Origin: Silene conica
Lineage: Eukaryota > Streptophyta > Magnoliopsida > Caryophyllales > Caryophyllaceae
DNA length: 64,000 nt
NCBI GenBank assembly: GCA_029255685.2
Contig: CM055312.2
Location: forward strand, 69,330,792-69,394,791
Direction of reading: 5' to 3'
Shown here: one piece after another, positions 12,801-24,583 of the stretch
How the letters are laid out: every line of letters starts with the position of its first letter
Numbering within the stretch: position 1 is the stretch's first letter
The notes under the pieces: model-generated
Database searches by the model: none
Seen by the model: only the letters and a program-made list of their open reading frames with translations
Told to the model about the DNA's origin: nothing
Made by a program: the position numbers and the translations under genes

Positions 12801-13402
12801 CTATTTCCATTTCTTTGAAATTTTATCATCAAATAATTATGGAAACTTATAAAGGCTATTCTTTGATATTCATAACACTAATTAGAACTAGGAATTGACG
12901 TGAAATAAAGCATGAGAGCAACAATCATATTTCTTGCAAAAAGCATAATCATAATCATAATAATACTAATGCGCACACACTTGTGAACTATGGGTCCTCA
13001 TGTCGTTCTAAGAAATTCTTTGATGCCTTAAAATGTATTTACAATTTTCAAACATATAAGTCTTCGTATTACCTTGACGTGGATGACCAAACCATATATA
13101 TAGACACCATACATGCCAAATACAAACTTCATACACTTTTACTCGATTAACTTGATGTGAGGGATTTGGTGGGGAGGTCAAATTAGTATTCGGAAGTTTA
13201 CAACGTTGCCATAACAACATGTAATAAACTGAAATTTGAGTCAGTCACTCGACCGACTGTATAATTCACTAGAACAAGTGGACCTATGAAACCTTCATCC
13301 AGCTTCCACTCGACCGAGTAGGATAGTCACTCAAACGAGTGGTAGTCACTCAGCCGAGTGTATAGCTCACCCGAACAAGGAGAACTAGAGAACATCTTGT
13401 CA
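9846..13402 (+). repeat. Tandem array unit 4 (3557 bp)
   Basis: Full-length unit, slightly more diverged than units 1 and 2, with an intact gene at 12015-12576. A minus-strand frame of 111 codons (10611-10946) opens only through small indels and is not conserved in neighbours. Confidence 0.95.
12015..12576 (+). CDS. Orbitide (cyclic peptide) precursor, copy 4; intact
   Basis: Exon 1 is 12015-12086 and identical in sequence to copies 1 and 2 (leader ending K-P-T, core region VFFPMGPPP, then S-K). Donor AAG|GTAACA. Exon 2 is 12538-12576 after ACGCAG|, giving ITKDEDNVAVPV and TAA. The alternative acceptor ATTAG| lies 15 nt upstream and keeps the frame. TATAAATA is at 11925 and the upstream palindrome at about 11839. 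The intron is 451 bp and AT-rich, as in copy 2. With copy 2 this is one of two complete genes, both predicted to yield the same core. Confidence 0.75.
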
Positions 13403-15053
13403 GTCTCCACTCAACTGAGTTGGGGTCACTCGACCGAGTGAAACTTTCACTGGGTCGAGTGCTATTTGTGGCAAATATGCGAAAATCCGCGTGAGTGTCA
13501 ACTTCTGCAATATATTGGTAATGTAAACGACTGATATACGTTGTTTTTAAAATTTTTGACATAAAGAAAAAGTTCGAAACACCAAAATTCATTTACATGC
13601 GAAACAACAATAACAATATTTTAGTTTAAGACTTCAACCAACATAGCACTAAATTCAAATCTCTAGCTAACACACGTCTTCAACCTCACATATCAAATTC
13701 TGAGCTTCCTATATAGTATTAGCATTCACAACGAAAATGTCAGAACCAACAAGAATACCTTTCAGGATAGAGTAAAATTGATATTTGTTAGTAATAACTA
13801 ACCATATATTTTGACTTTTAAGAACGATAGTTTTTTTATCATTTTGCATATAGTCTTTTATAATCATGACTAAGTATACAAAACCCAGTGCAAAAGAAGA
13901 CTCTGATTCGAACACTCCACGTTCTTAATATTATTTTGATTTTTGTATCAAATAACAAATATCATTTTCGGCCCAATTATTCGTTTGCCTATATCTAACA
14001 TATTTTTACAAAGAATAAAAATGCAAACTAATAATTTGGACAAAAAGAGAGACTATATATGTAACAATTACAGAAATAATCAATATTACAGAGTATTTTC
14101 TACTAGAGGATTTTGGTACTAGTCTTTCGATTACTTATTGTGTTTTATAGGATTGTATGGTTGAATTATTATGCTAATAATTTGTTGTAATACATGAAAT
14201 CAAGCACATGTCGAGTAAATTTCGTGATGATCCGATCCGAAGTCATAAAATAAATTAAATTCCTCTCTTTGGCGACTGATTTTTTTAGTTTTGATTTTGG
14301 CACAAAAACCACAAAGAGGATATGAGACAATTGGTTATGCAGATGATCAAATTGCCCTTCAAAAACACACCTAATATAGAGAGGTAAACAAGTTATTAAG
14401 ATAACATAAATTGAATAAGTATAAAAGGACCGAGGCGGATGAACTCCGTATACAGCGTAAGTAATTATGAAACTACGTAATTCATAATTATATTTTTGAG
14501 CACCTATTACTCCGCTTGATCATATTACTGTACAATTAGAAAACTAAATCAAACACCAATTGAAATCCAAATAAGTAATTAAGAAATTTTTTTTTGTTTT
14601 ATTTCGCAAAATATTTGAACTCATTGCATAAAACATTATTCCCTTTATAATAAACAAACGCACACGAAAATGAAATCATCATCTCTTTCATCCCCGTATC
14701 GCTCCATACGTGTAAAATGGGTAAAATAATATCAAATAATAATGGACATGACAACGGGATTTCATCCCCTAGGCATTATGTTCTTTTTTTTGGTATCCAT
14801 CGATTTGACCATATTTAACTACTTAAAACAAATATTTCGTCTTAAACAAGAATGTTTTTTCGGAGACGGGAATGTGAAATATATAACAAACCCATAAGTT
14901 GCAAACGTGAGTCGCAATATACGTAGAAAAAGGTAGTAAACAATAATATTCCTATTATACTTAAATTATCAATCTAGAATACATGAAATAAATTCGCAAT
15001 TAAACTCATTACTTCATATTATCCCATTTTTTAGCATTCATTGAGTTGCCTGA
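13403..15053 (+). repeat. Tandem array unit 5, left part, ending at a transposon insertion
   Basis: Follows unit 4 without a gap. About 0.33 kb is missing near 14573 (CCAAATAA joined to GTAATTAAG). At 15053 the unit stops in the gene's upstream region; it resumes at 38097. The last five bases, CCTGA, are repeated at 38092-38096 as the target-site duplication. No gene is supported in this segment. Confidence 0.9.
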
Positions 15054-15459
15054 TGTAACACCCCTATTTATTTAAGGGCCTGAACTAGGACTTCTCAGAT
15101 AAATCAGGGTGTTATCATCTCGATTTCCCGAGGCAGTAGATACAAAGGAAGGAAATACAGTACTTTATTATTAATGTTAACTTAAAAACAAGTTTATACA
15201 ACCAACTTCAAAACTGTTTTGTGAAATAAAGATACAACTCATGACAAACGACTATAGTGATCTAGACTAGTCTGGTCCAAATCCAAGCTCTCCCTTCCCG
15301 TAGCTTCCCATAGTCTCAACCACCTGTCAATCTGCTCCTCAATAAATTGGTTCATCGCAGGTGATCACTAATACACAGGGTCAACCATGAGGTTGAGTAG
15401 AGGAAAAGTAAATAATCAAACATTATTATAAATAGAAATTCAATCATCCCCATTCCGAA

Positions 15460-15620
15460 TCACAAGACCCATTAACTCCGCACCGATCACAAGGCCCATT
15501 AACTCCGCACCGATCACAAGGCCCATTAACTCCGCACCGATCACAAGGCCCATTAACTCCGCACCGATCACAAGGCCCATTAACTCCACACCGATCACAA
15601 GGCCCATTAACTCCTCACCT
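15460..15620. repeat. 27-bp minisatellite, about six copies, inside the LTR
   Basis: The unit is CCCATTAACTCCGCACCGAT plus CACAAGG, repeated nearly without change. On the minus strand it contains GGTGCGGAG, also the core of the minisatellite in the related plus-strand LTR at 36650-36840. Confidence 0.9.
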
Positions 15621-16193
15621 CGTATCGCATCTCAGTAACATATAAATAAATAGCACAATGTAACGCTCGCATAATAATATAAAACATGGTTAATACCAAA
15701 TAACAACAGATTACTCGTCATTGTATACAAGTATTTCCCCTACCTCCAAACCGCAGGATGACAACTGGACAGCTGCCAGAAATGTTCCACGCGAAAACTG
15801 TCACCTAAACATATATATTACATAACGATTAATGATTCTTCCCAAACCTCATATCAGACAAGGTACCTACTATAATTAGCAACCTTCTACAAATGAAAAG
15901 TTTCCTAAAATGGAAACTTCCCGAAATAGTAACTCTCTTAAAAGGGAAACTTCCCGACTCAAAACACTGTCAACTAACACAATAATAATAATCATAATAA
16001 TACTAGTAAAATAATTATAAAAAAAACAATGATAATAATAATAATAATGATAATATTAATAAAAGTAACACCAAATACTAAGAAGTACGTAACTAACCCC
16101 TAACTACACGACCCACGACATCCACAACTACCCGCGTGACACCAGCCCCCACCACCGTGTGACACCAGCCCCCACCACCGTGTGACACCACCG

Positions 16194-17344
16194 TGTTGGA
16201 GTAAGTGTCCTCGACAATAATGTGATCACGTCAATTATATTAATTAAATTGACAAAACTCTATAAAAGAATATTCATGGGATGATTCTTATCATAAGTCA
16301 ACAGGTCAACATTAATCGGTAATGATTGGCTTGCTAGAGTTTGACATTACTGTCGTAATGACGGTGGTGACCAGTTGATCCCTTTAGGTCACACCTTTAG
16401 GACAGCTATCTCAATATTAAATGTAACAACTGTATATTGATACGAGTTGATACATTTCTAGATTGTGAATAAAAGAGGAGAAAATTTATAATAAGATTAT
16501 AAATTATTTTAGTGATCGAAGTGTCATCACTATCAATTATTTGTTTTAAGAAACATAATAATAAAATGAATGAATCGAATAAACTACAATTGTTGTAGTT
16601 ATAGAATGCGATTAAATAATTATATGAAATTATTTAATTACTAATTTACGATAAAAGGTTTAAAATGTTAAACTACGTAAATAATATAATCCTAATGTTA
16701 TGTCTCGGATGGGATCCATTTTGGTAGTGTGGACCGTGTGATATGTCACACACTCACACACACTCATTTTACATATTACATTATGTAATAGGAACATTAG
16801 GAAGACAATGCATTTAATTTGTTGAGGCATGCTTGAGACATTTGTGAGGATTGAGAGCCAACCCATTGGGCACTCTCACCTCCCTCTCGGCCGAACCAAA
16901 AGAGGCAACAAAAGAGAGTTTTTGTTCCTCACAACATTCATTCCATCCATTACTAGGGTTTTTGTCTTTGAGAGAGAAAGAAAAGAAAGAAAAATAAGGT
17001 TAATTTTTCTCAAACCCTAGCCGTGCACCTCCTTCAATCTAGCAATTTTGTTTGTTGATTCTAGCACAATAACATACAAACATTGAGAGTTAGTGTGTCT
17101 TGGTGTTCATATTTGGAGGCCATCATCTCTTTGAAGGTTCAAGGAGGATCATCCGTGTGAATTAGCTCAAGAACAAGTGAAGTAGGTGACTTCATTTGTG
17201 CCCTTATTTTGCCGAGAGTCTCAATGTAAGGGAGCTCATTCTTACTCCTTAATCTCGTCATTATCACTAGTTAAGCATGCTTAAGATCTATAATTTATAA
17301 GATAAATAAAACTAGTATGACTATATAGGTATATGAACCTAACA
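16194..17344 (+). repeat. 5' LTR of the Copia element
   Basis: Begins TGTTGGAGTAAG and ends GAACCTAACA, followed two bases later by the tRNA-Met PBS. It carries the promoter for the genomic RNA. Short frames inside are repeated in the 3' LTR and are not genes. Confidence 0.95.
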
Positions 17345-17346
17345 AT

Positions 17347-17358
17347 TGGTATCAGAGC
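17347..17358 (+). other. Primer binding site, tRNA-Met type
   Basis: TGGTATCAGAGC, the usual plant Copia minus-strand primer site, just inside the 5' LTR. Confidence 0.9.
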
Positions 17359-19080
17359 ACTTGTTGTTGCATGCTTAATCGGTTTATAGTTTTTCCGAGT
17401 TTTTGAGACTTAAAACAAAACTAATTTTTCAAGACCCTTATATATTTCACTCGAATTTTTGGCATGTATAATAAATCTGGTCCTAAAATGTTTTTAGGTT
17501 ATATGATAATTTATGAGATTTAATATATTGTTCATAATAAAGATTTTAATCGTTTAAATGCATTTTTATGATAAAATCGAGTTAAATGATTAAAATAGAA
17601 AGAAAATGTTTCTAGCCTTGTAATTTTCACACGACCTCACATGCTAATTTTACTTAATGTATGTAAAATTTGGTACAATATGATTTTGTATAAGCATGAT
17701 TTACGATTTTAGGATTAAAACCGTATAAAGAGGTAATTTGGCCATTTATATACGATATTTCGAAATTTATTTCGGATAAAATGACCAATATTTTACATTA
17801 TAAATATTAAAGTAATATTTTCAGAATGTTAGTGAAAATGAAAATCCAAAATTTCGAATTTTTATAATTGTTTGGATTTAATTCGTAAATGTTATACATT
17901 TAAAGGCATTATGAACAATGTTAATATAATTAAAGTGTTAATTATCATCAAAATTATTTATGACTAATTTTGAATCCTAAAATGTGTTAGGATATTATTT
18001 AGAACATAAGTTGTGTATGTTTTAATTTATGCATTTTAAAAGAGTTAAAAATGCTAAAATCTCATAAAACCGGGTTAATTTCGACATAATAAGTTATTAG
18101 GGCGATTTGGCATTAAAATGAACATATTTATAACATATTATATTGCTGCGTTTTTCTTATGAATGTCATTTTATATTGCATTATTTTGAATCATGTAATT
18201 ATTCTAGTATGGCCTTAGATTTAAATTGGTATTTCCCGTAATGTAAGGGGTTACCAATTCGGTTGTAATTTTGTGATCTCGTATCACCCAATTGTAATTT
18301 TCTATTTTATAATGTATAAATTAGACTAGAAAAGTTGTAATATTTGTATTTTCGGAGATCCTTGAAGACGGTGCCATTCGGAAAGGAGTTCCGATCAAGA
18401 CGGTGTTTGCCTCGATTTGCGTGCCTCGTCAAGATCAAGGGACCAAAGGAGTTGGTTTCCGAATTTGTACTCTTGTTATTTCTTTTCTAGGATAAGACCA
18501 TACTAGGAATTTATCGTTTGCTTTATTTTGTTTTAATATGTTGCATGCATAGCCAAATCGCCATTAACATGTCATGCATATCGAGTATCGGGTCTTCAAC
18601 GTATCAATTTTATTATCGATAATTCACCTAAATTAGTTCACTTAAAAGGAGATAGATAATAATTGATAAGATCTCTTACGTTTAAAATATTGAGACTTAG
18701 CCTTACCAAAGAGTATGGACCCATGAATCCCTTCTTCACAAATATGTAGGCTCGGCTAAACCGGGGTACTAAAATTGTCACGTTGGGTAAGTGGGGTAAT
18801 GACGATTACACCTTGAAATTTGGTCGATCTCAACGAAAGTATTCGTAACCGTAGTTGCAATAAGTTCGGGCTATAGATAATTTTAAGAAAATTGTCGACC
18901 AAGAGTTCTAAGAGTAGAACCGATTAAAGGGTTAATCCACCAAATTATACCAATACGGGTTGAATCGGCTACACCGTGCCCGGATTAGTATGGGTTTGGG
19001 TCTCGGGTTTATTTACTTAATTGTGTAGGAGATCGTTAAGTAAATACTTAACTTGTTTAAAATGTTTAACAAGTTTTAAA
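17359..19080 (+). other. Long AT-rich leader where gag would be expected
   Basis: About 1.7 kb with stops in all plus frames. Copia elements normally carry gag (around 250-300 codons before the zinc knuckle) between PBS and protease. Here only ~117 codons precede the knuckle, and they resemble no gag that I recognise. I see no decayed gag in the leader either. Confidence 0.6.
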
Positions 19081-22000
19081 ATGATGAACGTTAATTTTTC
19101 CTTCGTTTCCGCTTTTGTAGTTATTTTATCGCAATACCCTATCACTATTGATTCTTGTCACAATGTTTTCGACAATATTTGCAACCAAAACAACATTGAT
19201 ACTACTAGAGAAGTTCATTTCGGAACGGGTCCGGATGGCAGTATTAACTTCATTTCTTCTCTCCCACCTCCCAAAGGTTCATTTCTTGACACGGCTTATA
19301 TAGATGAGCTAAATGAAGAAATGGACGCCTTATACTTGAAGGAAAGAGCTTATGATGAAGCTAGTGGGAGTTCTAGCAAGAAAAGTCTTGCAAAGAATAA
19401 AAGGAAGAAGAGAAAGTTAGAGAAAGGGCGATGCCACTATTGTAGTGTCATGGGCCATTGGAGGAGGAATTGCCCCAAGTACTTACGTCATATCCAAGAA
19501 GGTCTTGTGATTCCGTTAGGTAATTCCAAATCTGAAATTTTTGTTATTGACATAAATTTTACATCCAACACATCATGGGTATTGGATACCGGATGTGGTT
19601 CTCACCTTTGTAATCGTTTGCAGGGTTTAAGAGAAGTGGAGAAGGTGGACAAGGGTGATATGGATCTCCGACTTGGAAATGGAGCTCGGGTAGCGGCCAC
19701 TTCAAAAGGAACTTGCACTCTTGCCTTGACGAGTGGATATGAGCTAAAACTCAATAATTGTTATTTTGTACCGTCTCTTTCCAAAAACATTATTTCTGTC
19801 GCAATGTTAGACATTGAAGGATATGATTTTTCCATTAAAAACAATTGTTGTGTAATTTCAAAGAATGACATGGCAGTTGGCCGTGCCATTTCTATTAATG
19901 GAATATATGTTTTGGAAACTTCCGACTCGTCTAGTAATGTCTACAACGTCAATAACAAAAGAATTAAAACAAGTGATCCAAATGAATCATATGTTTGGCA
20001 TTGTCGACTTGGTCACATAAATGAAAATCGCATTAAAAGATTGGTTAAGACCAACATAAGTAAACCATTCGAATATGAATCTTATGGTACATGCGAGGCT
20101 TGCCTTCTAGGAAAGATGACTCGTAACCCCTTTAGTGGTAAAGGGACACGAGCAAGTGAGTTATTGGGACTTATACATACGGATGTATGCGGACCATTAT
20201 CTATCACCGCTAGAGGCAATTATGACTATTTCATCACCTTCACCGATGATTTAAGTAGGTATGGGTATATCTACTTAATGAAGCATAAGAGTGAAGCCTT
20301 TACGAAATTTAAAGAATTTCAGAATGAAGTAGAGAACCAACTCGATAAGAAGATTAAAACATTACGATCCGATCGTGGTGGAGAATATCTTAGTAATGAA
20401 TTTGATTCACATCTAAAGGAATGTGGCATTGTGTCACAACTTTCGCCTCCAGGAACACCACAACTTAATGGTGTGGCTGAAAGGAGGAATCGAACCTTAT
20501 TGGACATGGTCCGATCAATGATGAGCCAAACTAATTTACCCAATTCATTCTGGGGATTTGCGATCCTCACCGCCATCAAATCGTTGAACAATAGTCCAAC
20601 GAAAGCGACCGATAAGACTCCATATGAGATGTGGAAAGGAAAAGTTCCTAACTTATCCTATATGAAGATATGGGGGTGCGATGCTTATGTCAAGTCGAAA
20701 AACGATGACAAACTCGCACCAAGATCCGAAAAATGCATATTTGTTGGTTATCCAACCACCTCTCGTGGCTACCACTTTTACAAACCTCAAGAAAACAAAG
20801 TGTTTGTGTCTTCTGAGGCTGTCTTCTTAGAAAAGGAGTTTATTTCTAAGAGACAGAGTGGGAGAAATTTTGAACTTAATGAAGTTCGAGAAGTTCAAGA
20901 GCCACAAACTGAAGCTGAGAATGAAGATGATGTTCCTTCTTCATCCACTTCGGTACCTATTCCACCTAGGAGGTCGAGTAGGGTCCCACATCAACCTGAT
21001 AGGTATGTTGGACTTATTGAGGAAGATGGTAGCCTGGACGTTTTACTTTTGGAAAGTGACGAGCCTACCACTTACAAAGCTGCAATCTCTAGTCCCGACT
21101 CCTTAAAATGGCATGAGGCCATGGTATCTGAGATGGATTCTATGCATCAAAACCAAGTATGGGACTTGGTAGACTTGACTAAGGAGATGAGACCTCTCCA
21201 ATGCAAGTGGATCTTCAAGGTGAAGAATGGCATAGAAGGACATGATGATGTCTATAAAGCTAGGCTAGTAGCTAAGGGTTTTTCCCAAGTCCAAGGTCTT
21301 CATTATGATGAAACCTTTGCTCCGGTAGCCATGCTAAGATCCATTAGGATAATGTTAGCGATTGCCGCATTTCATGATTATGAAGTGTGGCAAATGGACG
21401 TCAAAACCGCCTTCTTAAATGGGCATTTAAAGGAGGATGTGTATATGATACAACCCGAAGGTTTTGAAGATCCTAAAAATCCTAACAAGGTGTGCAAGCT
21501 TAAGAGATCCATCTATGGTCTTAAGCAAGCATCAAGGAGTTGGAATCATCGCTTCAATGAAGTCATAAAAGAAAATGGTTTCACTCGAAGTGTCGAGGAA
21601 CCTTGTCTATATATGAAATTCAGTGGGAGCAATGTTGTATTCCTGATTTTGTATGTGGATGACATACTACTCATTGGAAATGATGTTCCAATGCTTTCAT
21701 CAGTGAAAGGATGGTTAGGTAACCATTTTCAGATGAAAGATCTAGGAAATGCACAATGCATATTAGGTATCCGGATCTATAGAGATAGATCCAAGAGGAT
21801 ATTGGCACTTAGTCAAGAACCTTATATCGATAAGATTCTTCGACGGTTCAGCATGGGAAATTCCAATAGAGGGTTTATCCCCATGGGAAGTGGCATTATA
21901 TTGAGAAAGTCTCAATCACCCACAGAGCCCAAGGATGTTGAACGCATGAAAATGATCCCTTATGCTTCCGCCGTGGGATCTATCATGTACGCCATGATAT

Positions 22001-22638
22001 GCACTCGTCCTGATGTCTCGTATGCTTTGAGCATGACTAGTAGATATCAAGCAAATCCAGGTGAAAGTCACTGGATTGCAGTCAAGAACATCCTTAAGTA
22101 CTTAAGAAGAACTAAGGATTCATACTTAGTGTTTGGAGGGGAAGAAGATTTGTGTGTAAAGGGTTACACAGATGCAAGCTTCCTAACAGATAAAGACGAT
22201 TTTAAATCCCAGGCTGGATTTGTCTTTATCTTGAATGGTGGTGCCATTAGTTGGAAGAGCTTCAAAGAACCAGTCGTTGCGGATTCTACAACGGAAGCAG
22301 AGTACATTGCAGCGTCAGAGGCTGCTAAGGAGGCAGTATGGATAAGGCAATTTATCGAGGGACTAAGGGTAGTTCCAAATGCTGAAGATCCTATCACCCT
22401 GTACTGTGATAACAGTGGTGGTGTCTTTCAGGCTAAGGAGCCTAAGTCTAGTAATAAGTCTAGACATGTACCAAGAAAATATCATGTAATACGGGATTTC
22501 ATTGATAGGAAGGAAATAGCGATATGTAAGGTTGGGACAGACGATAATGTGGCTGATCCTTTAACCAAACCCTTGTCGCAAGCTAAGCATGACTTTCATG
22601 CTCGTTCTATGGGTCTTAAAAGTTTACCCAATGTGTAA
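19081..22638 (+). CDS. Copia polyprotein: zinc knuckle, protease, integrase, RT, RNase H
   Basis: The open frame runs back to 19021, but the first ATG is 19081 (1185 residues). Order of domains: unrecognised N-terminus (1-117, lysine-rich from ~90); CCHC zinc knuckle C-x2-C-x4-H-x4-C at ~118-131; aspartic protease with D-T-G at ~169-171; integrase with an H-H-C-C finger (H-C-R-L-G-H, then C-E-A-C) and D-D-E core ending V-A-E-R-R-N-R-T; reverse transcriptase with Y-V-D-D at ~858-861; RNase H with D-A-S-F (~1031), T-E-A-E-Y and C-D-N-S-G. No stop or frameshift interrupts it, and every catalytic residue checked is present. Order (integrase before RT) fixes Ty1/Copia; the sequence feel is Tork lineage. 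The missing gag means the element probably relies on gag supplied in trans. Confidence 0.95.
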   Translation: MMNVNFSFVSAFVVILSQYPITIDSCHNVFDNICNQNNIDTTREVHFGTGPDGSINFISSLPPPKGSFLDTAYIDELNEEMDALYLKERAYDEASGSSSKKSLAKNKRKKRKLEKGRCHYCSVMGHWRRNCPKYLRHIQEGLVIPLGNSKSEIFVIDINFTSNTSWVLDTGCGSHLCNRLQGLREVEKVDKGDMDLRLGNGARVAATSKGTCTLALTSGYELKLNNCYFVPSLSKNIISVAMLDIEGYDFSIKNNCCVISKNDMAVGRAISINGIYVLETSDSSSNVYNVNNKRIKTSDPNESYVWHCRLGHINENRIKRLVKTNISKPFEYESYGTCEACLLGKMTRNPFSGKGTRASELLGLIHTDVCGPLSITARGNYDYFITFTDDLSRYGYIYLMKHKSEAFTKFKEFQNEVENQLDKKIKTLRSDRGGEYLSNEFDSHLKECGIVSQLSPPGTPQLNGVAERRNRTLLDMVRSMMSQTNLPNSFWGFAILTAIKSLNNSPTKATDKTPYEMWKGKVPNLSYMKIWGCDAYVKSKNDDKLAPRSEKCIFVGYPTTSRGYHFYKPQENKVFVSSEAVFLEKEFISKRQSGRNFELNEVREVQEPQTEAENEDDVPSSSTSVPIPPRRSSRVPHQPDRYVGLIEEDGSLDVLLLESDEPTTYKAAISSPDSLKWHEAMVSEMDSMHQNQVWDLVDLTKEMRPLQCKWIFKVKNGIEGHDDVYKARLVAKGFSQVQGLHYDETFAPVAMLRSIRIMLAIAAFHDYEVWQMDVKTAFLNGHLKEDVYMIQPEGFEDPKNPNKVCKLKRSIYGLKQASRSWNHRFNEVIKENGFTRSVEEPCLYMKFSGSNVVFLILYVDDILLIGNDVPMLSSVKGWLGNHFQMKDLGNAQCILGIRIYRDRSKRILALSQEPYIDKILRRFSMGNSNRGFIPMGSGIILRKSQSPTEPKDVERMKMIPYASAVGSIMYAMICTRPDVSYALSMTSRYQANPGESHWIAVKNILKYLRRTKDSYLVFGGEEDLCVKGYTDASFLTDKDDFKSQAGFVFILNGGAISWKSFKEPVVADSTTEAEYIAASEAAKEAVWIRQFIEGLRVVPNAEDPITLYCDNSGGVFQAKEPKSSNKSRHVPRKYHVIRDFIDRKEIAICKVGTDDNVADPLTKPLSQAKHDFHARSMGLKSLPNV

Positions 22639-23432
22639 CCGATTATGCGATATGAAATGAAAAATGTTGTTTTTACGTTCATATAAGATAATCTCGTTCA
22701 TCATTTAAAGTTTTATACAACTTGTTTATTAAATATACTTTGTTAAATCCAAACAGGATTGTAGGACAATTGTTGAACCCTGTAAAAGTGAACTGGATTA
22801 ACTTAGTATTGCCCCTAGTCACTTATATGAGGTGACGTCTCGAAGTGACTAGATTATGATGCGATTGATGGTGAGTTCTTACACCATAGAGTCATAAGGG
22901 ATGACTAGTCGATCATATAGACAACTGTAAAGTACACTTGTGTCGGGCAGTGACCGCTTATAGAGTTCTTTAGAATTCAATGGAGCCTGGTCGTGGCAAG
23001 AGCTGCTATATATATTCTTATGAGTCGATTCTTAGACTAGAGACTGGTTGCTCTAGAGGTGACATTATTCAGAATGACTTTGATTTATATTCTACGATCT
23101 TCCGTAAAAGGGGTCAAATGGATATATTTTGGGTCACAATGGATGATGTTGACCAAGGAGAACAGTTGGAAAGAAATTGTTCTGCCCCTTGTCAGGGTTA
23201 TCTTAAATCTCAAGGCCACTCGAGGAGTAGTGAACTGAAAAATGTGTGGCCACGCTCGGAGACTGTCTATGGTAGATAATTCCGGTCAAACAGTTACACT
23301 CCATATCGAGAAAAACCACTATTGATTTGATCACGTGCAAGTACGACCTGAAAGACACCTTGCATTGAGTGGGAGATGATGTAATAGAACAAGAGAATCG
23401 GTGATCCACACTTGTGAGGACAAGTGGGAGAT
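22639..23432 (+). other. Copia 3' untranslated region and polypurine tract
   Basis: Non-coding stretch between the pol stop and the 3' LTR. The last bases, AAGTGGGAGAT, form the plus-strand primer tract. A 99-codon frame at 22980-23279 has no recognisable domain. Confidence 0.7.
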
Positions 23433-24583
23433 TGTTGGAGTAAGTGTCCTCGACAATAATGTGATCACGTCAATTATATTAATTAAATTGACAAAACTCT
23501 ATAAAAGAATATTCATGGGATGATTCTTATCATAAGTCAACTGGTCAACATTAATCGGTAATGATTGGCTTGCTAGAGTTTGACATTACTGTCGTAATGA
23601 CGGTGGTGACCAGTTGATCCCTTTAGGTCACACCTTTAGGACAGCTATCTCAATATTAAATGTAACAACTGTATATTGATACGAGTTGATACATTTCTAG
23701 ATTGTGAATAAAAGAGGAGAAAATTTATAATAAGATTATAAATTATTTTAGTGATCGAAGTGTCATCACTATCAATTATTTGTTTTAAGAAACATAATAA
23801 TAAAATGAATGAATCGAATAAACTACAATTGTTGTAGTTATAGAATGCGATTAAATAATTATATGAAATTATTTAATTACTAATTTACGATAAAAGGTTT
23901 AAAATGTTAAACTACGTAAATAATATAATCCTAATGTTATGTCTCGGATGGGATCCATTTTGGTAGTATGGACCGTGTGATATGTCACACACTCACACAC
24001 ACTCATTTTACATATTACATTATGTAATAGGAACATTAGGAAGACAATGCATTTAATTTGTTGAGGCATGCTTGAGACATTTGTGAGGATTGAGAGCCAA
24101 CCCATTGGGCACTCTCACCTCCCTCTCGGCCGAACCAAAAGAGGCAACAAAAGAGAGTTTTTGTTCCTCACAACATTCATTCCATCCATTACTAGGGTTT
24201 TTGTCTTTGAGAGAGAAAGAAAAGAAAGAAAAATAAGGTTCATTTTTCTCAAACCCTAGCCGTGCACCTCCTTCAATCTAGCAATTTTGTTTGTTGATTC
24301 TAGCACAATAACATACAAACATTGAGAGTTAGTGTGTCTTGGTGTTCATCTTTGGAGGCCATCATCTCTTTGAAGGTTCAAGGAGGATCATCCGTGTGAA
24401 TTAGCTCAAGAACAAGTGAAGTAGGTGACTTCATTTGTGCCCTTATTTTGCCGAGAGTCTCAATGTAAGGGAGCTCATTCTTACTCCTTAATCTCGTCAT
24501 TATCACTAGTTAAGCATGCTTAAGATCTATAATTTATAAGATAAATAAAACTAGTATGACTATATAGGTATATGAACCTAACA
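23433..24583 (+). repeat. 3' LTR of the Copia element
   Basis: 1151 bp, same length as the 5' LTR and four substitutions different. Followed by the TSD CACCG, after which the host LTR sequence continues. Confidence 0.95.

Larger units (their letters stand above)
16194..24583 (+). mobile_element. Ty1/Copia (Tork-like) retrotransposon, very young, gag-deficient
   Basis: TSD CACCG at 16189-16193 and 24584-24588. LTRs of 1151 bp each (16194-17344, 23433-24583) differ at only four sites that I can find: 16299/23539, 16726/23965 and two in the last 350 bp. PBS TGGTATCAGAGC (initiator tRNA-Met type) at 17347-17358; purine tract AAGTGGGAGA at 23422-23431. The internal region holds a 1.7 kb leader, one long pol ORF and a ~0.8 kb 3' untranslated part. 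Confidence 0.95.

Noticed and set aside
15460-15620. Regular spaced repeats that could suggest a CRISPR-like array
   Set aside because: Repeats are contiguous with no variable spacers, lie inside a plant LTR, and there are no cas genes. It is a minisatellite.
19021-19080. Earlier start of the Copia pol frame
   Set aside because: The first codon of the longer frame is TTG; the first ATG is 19081, which is used here.
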